Assembly: GCA_048058975.1 (NCBI GenBank)
Contig: JBLLNP010000001.1
Location: 186,001 to 250,000, forward strand
Direction: 5' to 3'
DNA: 64,000 nt
From: RHLJ01 sp048058975
GTDB taxonomy: Bacteria > Bacteroidota > Rhodothermia > Balneolales > Balneolaceae
A model generated the notes under the pieces. That model did not search any database and was not told where the DNA came from. It was given only the letters and a program-made list of their open reading frames with translations. Positions 9,430-18,374 of the stretch are shown in pieces; the first letter of the stretch is position 1, and the number at the start of each line of letters is the position of its first letter. The translations under genes were made by a program, and so were the position numbers.

Positions 9430-10122
9430 ATGCTATCCCGAAAAAACATATCTACACTTCGCGATCAGGAAGAGCATACTGAAGACCAGGAATGGTTGCT
9501 CACCTATAGTGACATGATCACGCTTTTGTTAGCTTTCTTTGCCATGTTGATTGCGGTTTCTTACGTGGATTTGAATCTATGGGAGCAAATGAAGCAGGGT
9601 CTCCGTTCTGAAATCAGTAAAGAAGAAAACGTGCGTACCCCATTAGCCGAAGTGAAGCAGGATTTGGATTCTCTTCTCGTAGTAGAAAAACAACAAGGGT
9701 TGGTGGATATCACACTGGATAGAGATGGAATTAAGCTATTCTTCAACAGTAGTTCGTTTTATGGCTCGGGTGAAGCCGATCTGTTACCTACCGGAGAGCA
9801 AATTATCGATAAAGTAACGCAAGCCATGAACGCTTTGGATTTTTATAAATTCAATGTGGACGTGGAAGGTCATACCGATAATGTGCCTATTAGCACCCCG
9901 GTATTTCCTTCAAACTGGGAACTTTCGGTAGCTCGTGCGTCAGGAGTAGTAAAATACTTTATTGAAGAAGGAATAGAAGGTGAGCGCCTTAAAGCTTCAG
10001 GATATGCTGATACAAAACCGGTGGTACCTCACCAGGATGCACAAGGACGGGATATAGTTGAAAACCGGGCGCTTAACCGGAGGATTGTAGTTCGCATTTA
10101 CTACCAGCTCGGCGATTTTTAA
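9430..10122 (+). CDS. motB: MotB-like stator protein with OmpA peptidoglycan-binding domain
   Basis: A 230-residue partner of MotA. One membrane helix lies at about residues 24-45 and contains the ion-carrying Asp in TYSDMITLLLAFF (Asp28), equivalent to Asp32 of E. coli MotB. The plug/linker region follows. An OmpA-like domain occupies about residues 95-225, with the peptidoglycan-binding features VEGHTDNVP and NWELSVARA and the end motif NRALNRRIVVRI. It starts 11 bases after motA and is the last gene of the operon. The retained Asp indicates a working ion channel. Whether it uses H+ or Na+ cannot be read safely from the sequence. Confidence 0.92.
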   Translation: MLSRKNISTLRDQEEHTEDQEWLLTYSDMITLLLAFFAMLIAVSYVDLNLWEQMKQGLRSEISKEENVRTPLAEVKQDLDSLLVVEKQQGLVDITLDRDGIKLFFNSSSFYGSGEADLLPTGEQIIDKVTQAMNALDFYKFNVDVEGHTDNVPISTPVFPSNWELSVARASGVVKYFIEEGIEGERLKASGYADTKPVVPHQDAQGRDIVENRALNRRIVVRIYYQLGDF

Positions 10123-10179
10123 ATTAACGCTTAATTTAAGCTCTCATCTTTGGCTAATTTGTAAACCGATTAAGAAGCA

Positions 10180-10923
10180 TTGAACTCTTTTTTTGATACT
10201 ACTCATACCTTTATACCCTATTCAGCAGAGCATCTGTCGTTACTTTTTGGCTTTTTAGCATTTATGATCTGGTTTATCCGGTTCATGGGTACTAGTTCTG
10301 CAGAAAGTCAGCGAAAGACATTACTTGGAATTTCAATAGCACTTTCTATTGCTCAGCTAGCCAAAATCCCACTAAACTCTTATACCGGAACCTTTGATGT
10401 AACCAAGGATATTCCACTGCACATGTGCAATTTCCTTCCTTTTATAATGGTGGCAGTGTATTACACGAAAAACAGAGTTCTGTGGGCAACGGTTTTTTTC
10501 TGGATTATACTTGGAGTAAGTCAGGCTAATTTTACTCCCTCAGTAGAGTATTCCCTCTTTCATTACGATGCAATCAGGTATTGGATGGTTCACATGGGAC
10601 TTGTATTACTTGCTCTCTATCCCGCCATTACTTGGAAATGGGAACTGGAGCTGAAAGATGTGGCTAGAACCATTATTTGGCTGAATGTGGCAGCGGTGTT
10701 TATCTACGGAATGAACCTGCTGCTTGGCAGCAATTATTTGTATGTGATGGGTAAGCCACCGGGCACTACGTTCTTTAGTATTCTCCCACCATGGCCTACT
10801 TATATTTTAGTTCTGGAAGTGATTTTAGTTATTTGGTCTTTGATGGTACTGGGTATTTTTAAGTTGATTAAAAGCAGGAGAACTTCCACTGATATGGTTA
10901 TGGAGAGATCAGAAATCTCCTAA
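10180..10923 (+). CDS. Integral membrane protein, TIGR02206/YwaF-like
   Basis: A 247-residue protein with about six or seven membrane segments. The order of hydrophobic helices and motifs such as DIPLHMCNFLPF, then HMGLVLLALYP, NLLLGSNYLYVMGKPPG and PPWPTYILVLEV, match the TIGR02206/YwaF family of conserved membrane proteins of unknown function. The start is a TTG at 10180 with weak ribosome-binding signals. It follows motB after 57 bases on the same strand but shows no obvious functional link to it. It converges on the PaiB-like gene with 12 bases between the stops. Confidence 0.75.
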   Translation: MNSFFDTTHTFIPYSAEHLSLLFGFLAFMIWFIRFMGTSSAESQRKTLLGISIALSIAQLAKIPLNSYTGTFDVTKDIPLHMCNFLPFIMVAVYYTKNRVLWATVFFWIILGVSQANFTPSVEYSLFHYDAIRYWMVHMGLVLLALYPAITWKWELELKDVARTIIWLNVAAVFIYGMNLLLGSNYLYVMGKPPGTTFFSILPPWPTYILVLEVILVIWSLMVLGIFKLIKSRRTSTDMVMERSEIS

Positions 10924-10935
10924 GGAAAACGCAAG

Positions 10936-11556
10936 TTATTTTTCCTTATTCAGGTTTTCCTTCATGATTTTACTCACTTCTGTTTCGCCCAAGTTTTCCA
11001 AATTACTAATCACACCCCGCTGATCGTCTTCACTTTTATTCTGGTTGAACTTGAATTTCCCTTCCATTCGGGTAATCTCAACAACTAAACCGGTGATACC
11101 CTTCAGGTTTTTTTCAAAACTGCTTTTTGATTCTTCAAGCGACCAATCCGACTCCACCTGAGCTTCATGAAAATGAGTTAAATGAGTCACCATTTCCCGT
11201 AATTCATCCAGTTCGTGAATCACTTTGGGTTTACCATACACATGTACGGTTGCATAATTCCAGGTTGGAACGGTTTCCTTGTTTTTATACCATGATGGAG
11301 TGATATAGGTGTGAGGTCCCTGAAAAACAACCAATACCTCCTTTGATTCATCTAATGACTTCCAGTGCTTATTTGCTTTTGCAAAATGGGCAATCAAAGT
11401 TCCGTGTTCCCCAACATTTTTATTCACCAGAAAAGGAAGATGCGTTGCCTCTGGCGCTTCGCCGTGCTGACTAAACAAAACCCCGAAATTGTACTTCTCG
11501 ATCAACTCAAAAAGCTCATCCGGGTTTTCTTCTTTAAATGAGGAGGGGGTGTACAT
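10936..11556 (-). CDS. PaiB-family FMN-binding protein (putative negative transcriptional regulator)
   Basis: A 206-residue member of the PaiB family, split-barrel flavin-binding proteins named after Bacillus PaiB, a repressor of sporulation and protease genes. Supporting segments are YTPSSFKEENPDEL at the N-terminus, ATHLPFLVNK, VLVVFQGPHTYITPSWY and VPTWNYATVHVYGKP, all in the family order. The length is typical (about 205). It faces away from the restriction genes that begin at 11722. The 165 bases between them hold both promoters. Actual biological role in this organism is unknown; many family members are just flavin or heme binding. Confidence 0.88.
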   Translation of the reverse strand: MYTPSSFKEENPDELFELIEKYNFGVLFSQHGEAPEATHLPFLVNKNVGEHGTLIAHFAKANKHWKSLDESKEVLVVFQGPHTYITPSWYKNKETVPTWNYATVHVYGKPKVIHELDELREMVTHLTHFHEAQVESDWSLEESKSSFEKNLKGITGLVVEITRMEGKFKFNQNKSEDDQRGVISNLENLGETEVSKIMKENLNKEK

Positions 11557-11721
11557 CTCGTTATATTTTTGCTGAGTATAAGGAAAGCCTGGAAATAAAA
11601 TTTCAGAGAAAAGTTAAAGATGAAATAAAACTTCTGCTGAATCAGATTTATCGATTGTAGTTGATACTTGTTTTTGTTAGGATTGATGCACCAAAAAAGC
11701 CAGAATATACTTACTTCATAA

Positions 11722-13194
11722 ATGAAATTAACTCTCTCACAATTAGAACAATACTTATCAAAGGCTGCTTGGATTTTAAAGGGACCGGTAGATGCCTCCG
11801 ACTTTAAGGTATATATCTTCCCGTTGTTATTTTTCAAACGGATTTCGGATGTATATGATGAAGAGTTTCAATCGGCGCTGGAGGAATCGGGTGGAGATGA
11901 GGAATATGCATCCCTTCCAGAGTTTCACAGATTTTCAATACCAGAAGGTTGCCATTGGAGTGATGTTCGTGAGAAGACGGAGAATGTTGGTCAGGCTATT
12001 GAACAGGCATTACGAGGTATAGAGCAATCCAATCAGGAATTTTTGTATGGGATATTTGGGGATGCGCAGTGGAGTAATAAAAATAAACTTTCAGATCGAT
12101 TACTTAATGATTTGATAGAACATTTTTCTCAGTACACCTTATCCAATGAGTTAGTAGATCCGGATATGCTTGGGCAGGCCTATGAATATCTTATTAAACA
12201 TTTTGCAGACTTAACTAACAAGAAAGCAGGGGAGTTTTACACTCCAAGATCTGTAGTGCATTTGCTTGGTTTAATATTGGATCCAAAGAAAGGAGAAAGT
12301 ATTTACGATCCCGCTTGTGGTACGGGAGGAATGTTATTGGAATCGGTACAGCACTTGAAAGAACAAGGAGATGATTACAGAACCTTGAAACTTTATGGAC
12401 AAGAAAAGAACCTTACTTCCAGTTCCATTGCCAGGATGAATATGTTTCTTCATGACATCGAAGATTTTCAGATAGCCAGAGAAGACACGCTCCGTAATCC
12501 GGTATTTTTTGAAGCAGATGGGTTAAAAACCTTTGATTGTGTAATTGCGAATCCACCATTCTCCTTGAAAGACTGGGGTCAGGATAACTGGACCAACGAT
12601 CCTTACGGAAGAAATTTTGCTGGAGTACCTCCAAAAGGCAATGGGGATATGGCCTGGGTTCAGCACATGATTAAATCGATGAATGAACATGGTAGAATGG
12701 CGGTCGTACTTCCACATGGGGCATTGTTTCGGAAAGGAGCGGAAGGGCGAATTAGACAAGCATTACTGGAAGCCGATTTGTTGGAGGCGGTAATTGGTCT
12801 TGGAGCTAATATCTTTTATGGAACCCAGTTAGCTGCTTGCGTCATGGTATTTAAGAAACAAAAGGAAGCCACTCAGAAAGACCGGGTGTTATTTATCGAT
12901 GCTTCAGATCAGATACGGGAAGGAAGAGCTCAGAATTTCCTGGAAAAAGAACACGTGCAGCAAATCTATGATTGGTATATCGAATACAACGAAGTAGATA
13001 ATTATGTCTCGGTAGCCACTATTGAAGATATTAAAGAAAACGATTTCAATCTGAACATTCCTTTGTATGTAGAGAAGATCATTGAAGATGATTTACCAAG
13101 GGTTGAAGAGGCTTTGGTGGATTTGAAAAAGGCCTGGAATGAAAGCCTGGTAGCAGAAGAAAAGTTTAAGAAAATTCTAAACAAATTTATTTGA
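11722..13194 (+). CDS. hsdM: Type I restriction-modification DNA methyltransferase subunit HsdM (copy 1)
   Basis: A 490-residue N6-adenine methyltransferase. The N-terminal HsdM helical domain (LEQYLSKAAWILKGPVDASD) is followed by the SAM-binding motif I DPACGTGGM at about residues 196-204 and the catalytic motif IV NPPF at about 277-280. The C-terminus carries a short helical region likely to contact HsdS. There is a second, clearly related HsdM at 15705 but only one HsdS in the locus. This copy is directly coupled to a DUF262 gene whose ATG begins one base after its TGA stop. It starts a large defence operon that runs to hsdR. Confidence 0.95.
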   Translation: MKLTLSQLEQYLSKAAWILKGPVDASDFKVYIFPLLFFKRISDVYDEEFQSALEESGGDEEYASLPEFHRFSIPEGCHWSDVREKTENVGQAIEQALRGIEQSNQEFLYGIFGDAQWSNKNKLSDRLLNDLIEHFSQYTLSNELVDPDMLGQAYEYLIKHFADLTNKKAGEFYTPRSVVHLLGLILDPKKGESIYDPACGTGGMLLESVQHLKEQGDDYRTLKLYGQEKNLTSSSIARMNMFLHDIEDFQIAREDTLRNPVFFEADGLKTFDCVIANPPFSLKDWGQDNWTNDPYGRNFAGVPPKGNGDMAWVQHMIKSMNEHGRMAVVLPHGALFRKGAEGRIRQALLEADLLEAVIGLGANIFYGTQLAACVMVFKKQKEATQKDRVLFIDASDQIREGRAQNFLEKEHVQQIYDWYIEYNEVDNYVSVATIEDIKENDFNLNIPLYVEKIIEDDLPRVEEALVDLKKAWNESLVAEEKFKKILNKFI

Positions 13195-13195
13195 T

Positions 13196-15271
13196 ATGGC
13201 GATAGAAAAGAAAATCACAGAGATTCTGTCTTCAATAGATAATAACGAATACACCATTCCGGAATTTCAGAGGGGCTATGTCTGGAATAGTACTCAAGTA
13301 AAAGAATTCTTTAGGTCTTTGTATTTAGGATATCCTTCTGGATCATTTCTTATTTGGAAAACGAAAGACCCTTCAAAAATTAGGGGAGAGCAAAAAGAGA
13401 CTAATTCCATTTTCCACCAGTTGATTTTGGATGGACAGCAAAGACTCACCACCATCTATACCATTTTTAAAGGGCAAACACCTGATTGGTATGAAGGAGT
13501 ATCTTTACGAACGGACCTTTACTTCAATTTAGATTCCGAAGAGTTTGAGTATTACATGCAGAGGAAGATGAGTAATAAACCAGATTGGATTAATGTATCT
13601 GAATTTCTAAGTAGCGGAGGGGTTAATCACTTTATTTCAAAATTATCCTCATTAGATGAGGAAGACAGAAATTATTATCTCAATAAAATAGAGACCCTTA
13701 ATAAACTCAGTGCAATAAACGACTATGGATATTACATCAAGGAAATAGCCATTACTGATTTAGAAAAAGTAGTAGAGATCTTTAATCTGGTAAACAAAAC
13801 AGGTACCACTTTAAATGAGTCTGATTTGGCGCTTGCTATTATTACCAGTAACTGGCCGGAGATAAAAGATCGGTTCCGTGAATCAATCGGGGAGTATAAA
13901 AAATACAATTATAACCTGAGTTTCCGGTTTTTAACCCGTTGCCTAAATATTCTCACAACTGGTCGAGGGAAGTATACATCCGATATTAGTGAAGTGAGTA
14001 AGGAGGAATTCGAAGAAGCATGGAAAAAATTAAATAAAATACTTCCCCACCTAATTAATGTGCTCAGAGATAAAGCATACATCGATTCCACTGATGACTT
14101 TAGTTCTGTATATGTGCTATACGTTTTGGTTTTCTATCTCTCAAGTAAAGAGCTGAAGTTCAATAGCGAAGAAGAGGCAAATAAAGCCATTTACTGGATG
14201 TTCATGGCGTTGTTATGGGGTCGATTTAGTGGATCTTCAGAGTCCTATCTGGAAAAAGACATGAACCTCATTAAAGAGAAGGGAACACTCGATGCTCTTA
14301 TTAATGAAATGTATCTGTATAGGGGGGCCAATCTATATTTACGGCCGGATGACTTAGCCATGCAGGGAGTACGTAGTCGGATTTACAATATCTTTTATTC
14401 AGCAATAAGATCACAAGACGCCAAGGACTGGACCAATCCTGCATTGAGTTTATATTCAAATAGTGTAGGCTATAACAATAAACTGGAAAGACACCACATA
14501 TTCCCCAAGGCATTTTTGTATCAGAAATACAACGGCTCAAATTCTGTTCATAAAGCCATGATTAATGAAATTTCCAACATTGCCTTTATTACGCAGGAGT
14601 CAAATATTAAAATACTCGATAGTGATCCAGGGGAGTATCTGCCAACCATTGACGCGACTCAGTTACGTAAACAGTTTATTCCTACCGATGAATCACTATA
14701 CACCTTAGACAATTATGAGCTTTTTCTAGAAAAGAGGAGGGAGCTTCTTTGCAAAGGGATTAATGAGTTTTTATCTGATTATTATAATGTTGGCAATCAG
14801 AATGGTATCCCTGATGATTTAGAACATTATGATGACAAAATTGAGTTAATAGAATTAGCACTGCGGGATTTGATTAGCAATAAACTAGATGAAGCAGCCG
14901 AACTGGATTCTTACCAGGAGTTGGTCCCCGATCATATCAAAGTAAAAGCAGAGGGTAAGATTAAGTCATGGATAAGTAAGAACCCTGGTGAAGAAAAAGC
15001 TCAATTCTTAGCACTAAGAAGGAAATTGGATTTCTTTGATCTGCAGGAATATTTCGAATTGATTTCGACTAAATCGAATTGGGTTCTTTTCGAAGATACT
15101 TTTGGGAGCAAAGGTAATTTGCAAACACGTTTTGCTCAATTGGGAGAGTTAAGGAATAGTATTCGACATAGTCGGGGAGCTACAGAAGTGGCTATCAAAG
15201 ATGGGGAAGCTGCTATTTTATGGTTCAACACTATCTTAAGAACTTCTTCTAATGAAGGTGAAACAGAATAA
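13196..15271 (+). CDS. DUF262/DUF1524 (GmrSD-like) protein with C-terminal HEPN/Swt1-like region
   Basis: A 691-residue protein with the architecture of GmrSD-type type IV restriction enzymes and related DUF262 proteins. The N-terminal ParB-like DUF262 has YTIPEFQRGYVW and the catalytic-type LDGQQRLTT at about residues 77-86. An HNH-like DUF1524 motif, ERHHIFPKAFL, is near residues 432-442. The last 140 residues contain LGELRNSIRHSRG, an R-x4-H arrangement typical of HEPN/Swt1-type domains, which would be an added RNase-like or structural module. It follows hsdM copy 1 with a one-base gap, so the two may function together. GmrSD cleaves glucosylated phage DNA; the target of this protein is not known. 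DUF262 call firm, HEPN call tentative. Confidence 0.85.
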   Translation: MAIEKKITEILSSIDNNEYTIPEFQRGYVWNSTQVKEFFRSLYLGYPSGSFLIWKTKDPSKIRGEQKETNSIFHQLILDGQQRLTTIYTIFKGQTPDWYEGVSLRTDLYFNLDSEEFEYYMQRKMSNKPDWINVSEFLSSGGVNHFISKLSSLDEEDRNYYLNKIETLNKLSAINDYGYYIKEIAITDLEKVVEIFNLVNKTGTTLNESDLALAIITSNWPEIKDRFRESIGEYKKYNYNLSFRFLTRCLNILTTGRGKYTSDISEVSKEEFEEAWKKLNKILPHLINVLRDKAYIDSTDDFSSVYVLYVLVFYLSSKELKFNSEEEANKAIYWMFMALLWGRFSGSSESYLEKDMNLIKEKGTLDALINEMYLYRGANLYLRPDDLAMQGVRSRIYNIFYSAIRSQDAKDWTNPALSLYSNSVGYNNKLERHHIFPKAFLYQKYNGSNSVHKAMINEISNIAFITQESNIKILDSDPGEYLPTIDATQLRKQFIPTDESLYTLDNYELFLEKRRELLCKGINEFLSDYYNVGNQNGIPDDLEHYDDKIELIELALRDLISNKLDEAAELDSYQELVPDHIKVKAEGKIKSWISKNPGEEKAQFLALRRKLDFFDLQEYFELISTKSNWVLFEDTFGSKGNLQTRFAQLGELRNSIRHSRGATEVAIKDGEAAILWFNTILRTSSNEGETE

Positions 15272-15300
15272 AGGATCAAGAAACCTATTGATACAAGACG

Positions 15301-15708
15301 TTGAGAAAAGTTAATCTCGAAAATATTGAGCTGATAAATAAGCTTCCTTTTACCTTCGAACGAAAAGAGTATAGTTTAGAAGGTTGGGGAGAGGTGGATT
15401 TCTATTGCTACCATGATGAAGTTTTAGTTCTGATTGAAATTGAAAAAGGACAAAAGCATCCAAATACAAATGTTTTAAAATTATGGCCCTATTTAGAAGA
15501 TCATCCAGAACAATTTGTATTATTGATTCAAATAATACGGCCAGAAAATAAAGCACCAAAGAATCGGGTAAAACTTTGCCAATTTACTGGGATCAAGTTG
15601 GAAAACTTATTCAAAAACCGTTTTCGATATATTTTTGTGAATCAAAAAGTTGGAGATTCTATGGAATTAGAATCTATTATTGATAAAAAGCTTAATGAGT
15701 TAGCATGA
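15301..15708 (+). CDS. Small PD-(D/E)XK nuclease-like protein in the restriction operon
   Basis: A 135-residue protein I do not recognise by name. The core GWGEVDFYCYHDEVLVLIEIEKGQ has the D-x(about 11)-E-x-E-K spacing of PD-(D/E)XK nuclease folds, and the next helix (HPNTNVLKLWPYL) fits too. The only in-frame start is TTG at 15301, since a TGA lies 12 bases upstream; it sits 29 bases after the DUF262 gene. Its TGA stop overlaps the ATG of hsdM copy 2 (ATGA), implying translational coupling. It might be a small nuclease or a degenerate accessory subunit. Function is inference. Confidence 0.6.
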   Translation: MRKVNLENIELINKLPFTFERKEYSLEGWGEVDFYCYHDEVLVLIEIEKGQKHPNTNVLKLWPYLEDHPEQFVLLIQIIRPENKAPKNRVKLCQFTGIKLENLFKNRFRYIFVNQKVGDSMELESIIDKKLNELA

Positions 15709-17168
15709 CCCAACAAGAACTGGAAAAGTATTTATGGGGCGCGGCTACTGCATTACGTGGAACCATTGATGCCGGAGATTATAAACAGTATATCTTTCCG
15801 CTGCTCTTCTTTAAGCGGATATGTGATGTGTATGATGAGGAATTTGAAAAAGCTTTAGATGCGAGTGATGGTGATTTAGAATACGCGGCTTTTGAAGAGA
15901 ACCACCGGTTTCAGATTCCCAAAGGAGCACACTGGAAGGAGGTTCGGGAGATTACTACCAATGTAGGTAAGGCTATCCAGGATGCCATGCGGGAAATTGA
16001 AAAGGCGAATCCAGATACCCTGTACGGTATTTTTGGGGATGCCAGCTGGACCAATAAAAACCGGCTTTCGGATGGAATCCTGAATGATTTGATGGAACAT
16101 TTCTCCCAGCACACACTGAGTTTAGCCAATGTACCCAACGACCAGCTTGGGAATGCCTATGAATACCTGATTAAAGAATTTGCCGATGATAGTGGTCACA
16201 CAGCCGCGGAGTTTTATACCAACCGAACAGTTGTTACGCTGATGACAAAGATCATGGATCCTCAGCCCGGCGAAAGTGTGTACGATCCTACTTGTGGTTC
16301 CGGGGGCTTATTGCTGAATTGTGCGCTGCACCTGAAAGAGGAAGGCAAAGAATACCGGACCTTAAAACTATATGGACAGGAAATAAATCTCATTACCTCC
16401 GCTATTGCCCGAATGAACATGTTCATGCATGGGATTGAAGAGTTCCAGGTGGTGCGGGGAGATACCTTAGCCCAGCCCGCTTTTCTGGAAAATGACGAGC
16501 TTAAGAAGTTTGATGTAATCCTGGCGAACCCACCGTACTCCATTAAAAGCTGGGATCGCAAAAGTTTTGACAATGATCCCTTTGGCCGGAATATCTGGGG
16601 AACTCCACCTCAGGGCTGTGCGGATTATGCCTTCCAGCAGCACATCCAGAAAAGTCTGGATACTAATACCGGGCGTTCCATTTCCTTGTGGCCCCATGGT
16701 ATCTTATTCAGAGACTCGGAAGCAGCTATGCGAAAGGCAATGATAGAGGAAGATATTGTAGAATGTGTGATTGGCTTGGGACCAAACCTGTTTTATAACT
16801 CTCCCATGGAAGCATGTTTATTAATTACGAACAACAACAAACCCAAAGAGAAACGGGGAAAAACCCTCATAATAAATGCAGTAGAGGAAGTAAAACAAGA
16901 GAAGACGATGGCTTTTCTTGAAGAGAAGCATATTTCCCGGATATTTGAAGCTTACATGGGATTTAAAAATGAGGATGGATTTGCTAAAGTTGTTGATACG
17001 GAGGAAGTAATTTCAAAAAGAAGCAGTCTTAATGTATCTCTTTATGTAAGTAATGTGGACCAAAACGATCACCTGACTTTAGATGAGGCCATTTCTCAAT
17101 GGGAGACGAGTTCTGATACCCTAAAGGACAGCATGCAGGAATTATTTGATATGTTGGAGGATGCATGA
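15705..17168 (+). CDS. hsdM: Type I restriction-modification DNA methyltransferase subunit HsdM (copy 2)
   Basis: A 487-residue N6-adenine methyltransferase with motif I DPTCGSGGL near residue 194 and motif IV NPPY near residue 275. Its N-terminus (LEKYLWGAATALRGTIDAGD) is visibly homologous to the copy at 11722, as are the segments PLLFFKRI, YDEEF and GIFGDA. It is coupled by 4-base overlaps to both the preceding nuclease-like gene and hsdS downstream, so this is the copy most likely to partner HsdS. Divergence between the two copies is too large for a recent tandem duplication. Confidence 0.95.
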   Translation: MTQQELEKYLWGAATALRGTIDAGDYKQYIFPLLFFKRICDVYDEEFEKALDASDGDLEYAAFEENHRFQIPKGAHWKEVREITTNVGKAIQDAMREIEKANPDTLYGIFGDASWTNKNRLSDGILNDLMEHFSQHTLSLANVPNDQLGNAYEYLIKEFADDSGHTAAEFYTNRTVVTLMTKIMDPQPGESVYDPTCGSGGLLLNCALHLKEEGKEYRTLKLYGQEINLITSAIARMNMFMHGIEEFQVVRGDTLAQPAFLENDELKKFDVILANPPYSIKSWDRKSFDNDPFGRNIWGTPPQGCADYAFQQHIQKSLDTNTGRSISLWPHGILFRDSEAAMRKAMIEEDIVECVIGLGPNLFYNSPMEACLLITNNNKPKEKRGKTLIINAVEEVKQEKTMAFLEEKHISRIFEAYMGFKNEDGFAKVVDTEEVISKRSSLNVSLYVSNVDQNDHLTLDEAISQWETSSDTLKDSMQELFDMLEDA

Positions 17169-18373
17169 CGGAAGAACTCTCCATTGATTTAAAAAACCTG
17201 GATAAGTCTGATTGGAAAAGCTATCGGTTTGATGAGATTGCTGAGAATATTTCTGAACGAGTGGATCCAAACGACACCGAGTTAGATATCTATGTTGGAT
17301 TAGAGCATATTGATGGTGAAGATCTCCATATTCGGAGACATGGAACCAGTGATGATGTTAATGGACAGAAACTCCGTTTCTATCCGGGAGATATTATTTT
17401 TGGTAGGAGAAGAGCGTATCAGAGAAAAGCAGCAATTGCCGAATGGGATGGATTTTGTTCAGCTCATGCGTTGGTACTTCGGGCAAAACCGGAAGTGATT
17501 GATCCCAAGTTGTTTCCTTTCTTTATGCATAGCGATCAGTTTATGCATCGGGCGGTCGATATCTCTGTAGGTTCATTGTCTCCAACCATAAACTGGGGAA
17601 CCTTAAAGAGTCAGGAATTCCTACTCCCCCCCAAAGACCAACAAGCCGAACTCGCTGAACTCCTTTGGGCAATGGATGAGGTAGTTGAGAGGAATAAAAA
17701 CCTCTTCAAAATGTGTATTACTTACAAAAAATCTTTTTTTAAAAGTGAGCTTTATAGCAATTATGAGTTAAAGGAGTTTTTCTTTAATGATTTAAAGCCG
17801 CGTTATGAAATAGAAAAAGTTGGCAGGTATTTAAAGGCAGTTCAATATGGTATATCTAAATCACTATCAGATGAGGGTGATGTGCCAATACTCAGGATGA
17901 ATAACTTGATTGATGGGAAAGTAGATTTAGCAGATTTGAAGTACTACAATCCTGAAGATGGAGAGCTCGATAAATTCTACCTTGAATCTGGGGATGTTTT
18001 ATTTAATAGGACTAACAGCTTCGAATTGGTGGGTAAAACAGGTATTTATGAAAACGATAAAAGGATTAGTTTCGCATCATATTTAATTAGACTTCAGACT
18101 GAGAAGGAAAAGTTAGACTCAGCTTTCTTGAATTTCTATATGAATTCTGAAATAGGAATGTCTCGAATTAGGAACTATAGAACACCAGGAGTTAGTCAGA
18201 GTAATATTAATGCTCAGAATTTAAAATCAATGCCAATTCCAGTTCCTCCAATTGAGAAGCAAGAATCTATCATGAATAAGATTAATTATATAGAGAGTGT
18301 AGAGTTGAAAGCGGAAGGATCAATTAAGTACATGTTTTTTTTTCAAAAATCCCTCATCAACCAAATCTTTTAA
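17165..18373 (+). CDS. hsdS: Type I restriction-modification specificity subunit HsdS
   Basis: A 402-residue specificity subunit that selects the target site for HsdM and HsdR. It has two target-recognition domains: the first about residues 15-170, ending in SPTINWGTLKSQEFLLPP, and the second about residues 215-390, ending in SQSNINAQNLKSMPIPVPP. Each is followed by the usual helical spacer starting with KDQQAEL or IEKQESI. The two conserved dimer-spacer helices indicate a full-length bipartite recognition site. ATG overlaps the TGA of hsdM copy 2. The recognition sequence cannot be predicted from sequence alone. Confidence 0.94.
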   Translation: MTEELSIDLKNLDKSDWKSYRFDEIAENISERVDPNDTELDIYVGLEHIDGEDLHIRRHGTSDDVNGQKLRFYPGDIIFGRRRAYQRKAAIAEWDGFCSAHALVLRAKPEVIDPKLFPFFMHSDQFMHRAVDISVGSLSPTINWGTLKSQEFLLPPKDQQAELAELLWAMDEVVERNKNLFKMCITYKKSFFKSELYSNYELKEFFFNDLKPRYEIEKVGRYLKAVQYGISKSLSDEGDVPILRMNNLIDGKVDLADLKYYNPEDGELDKFYLESGDVLFNRTNSFELVGKTGIYENDKRISFASYLIRLQTEKEKLDSAFLNFYMNSEIGMSRIRNYRTPGVSQSNINAQNLKSMPIPVPPIEKQESIMNKINYIESVELKAEGSIKYMFFFQKSLINQIF

Positions 18374-18374
18374 G

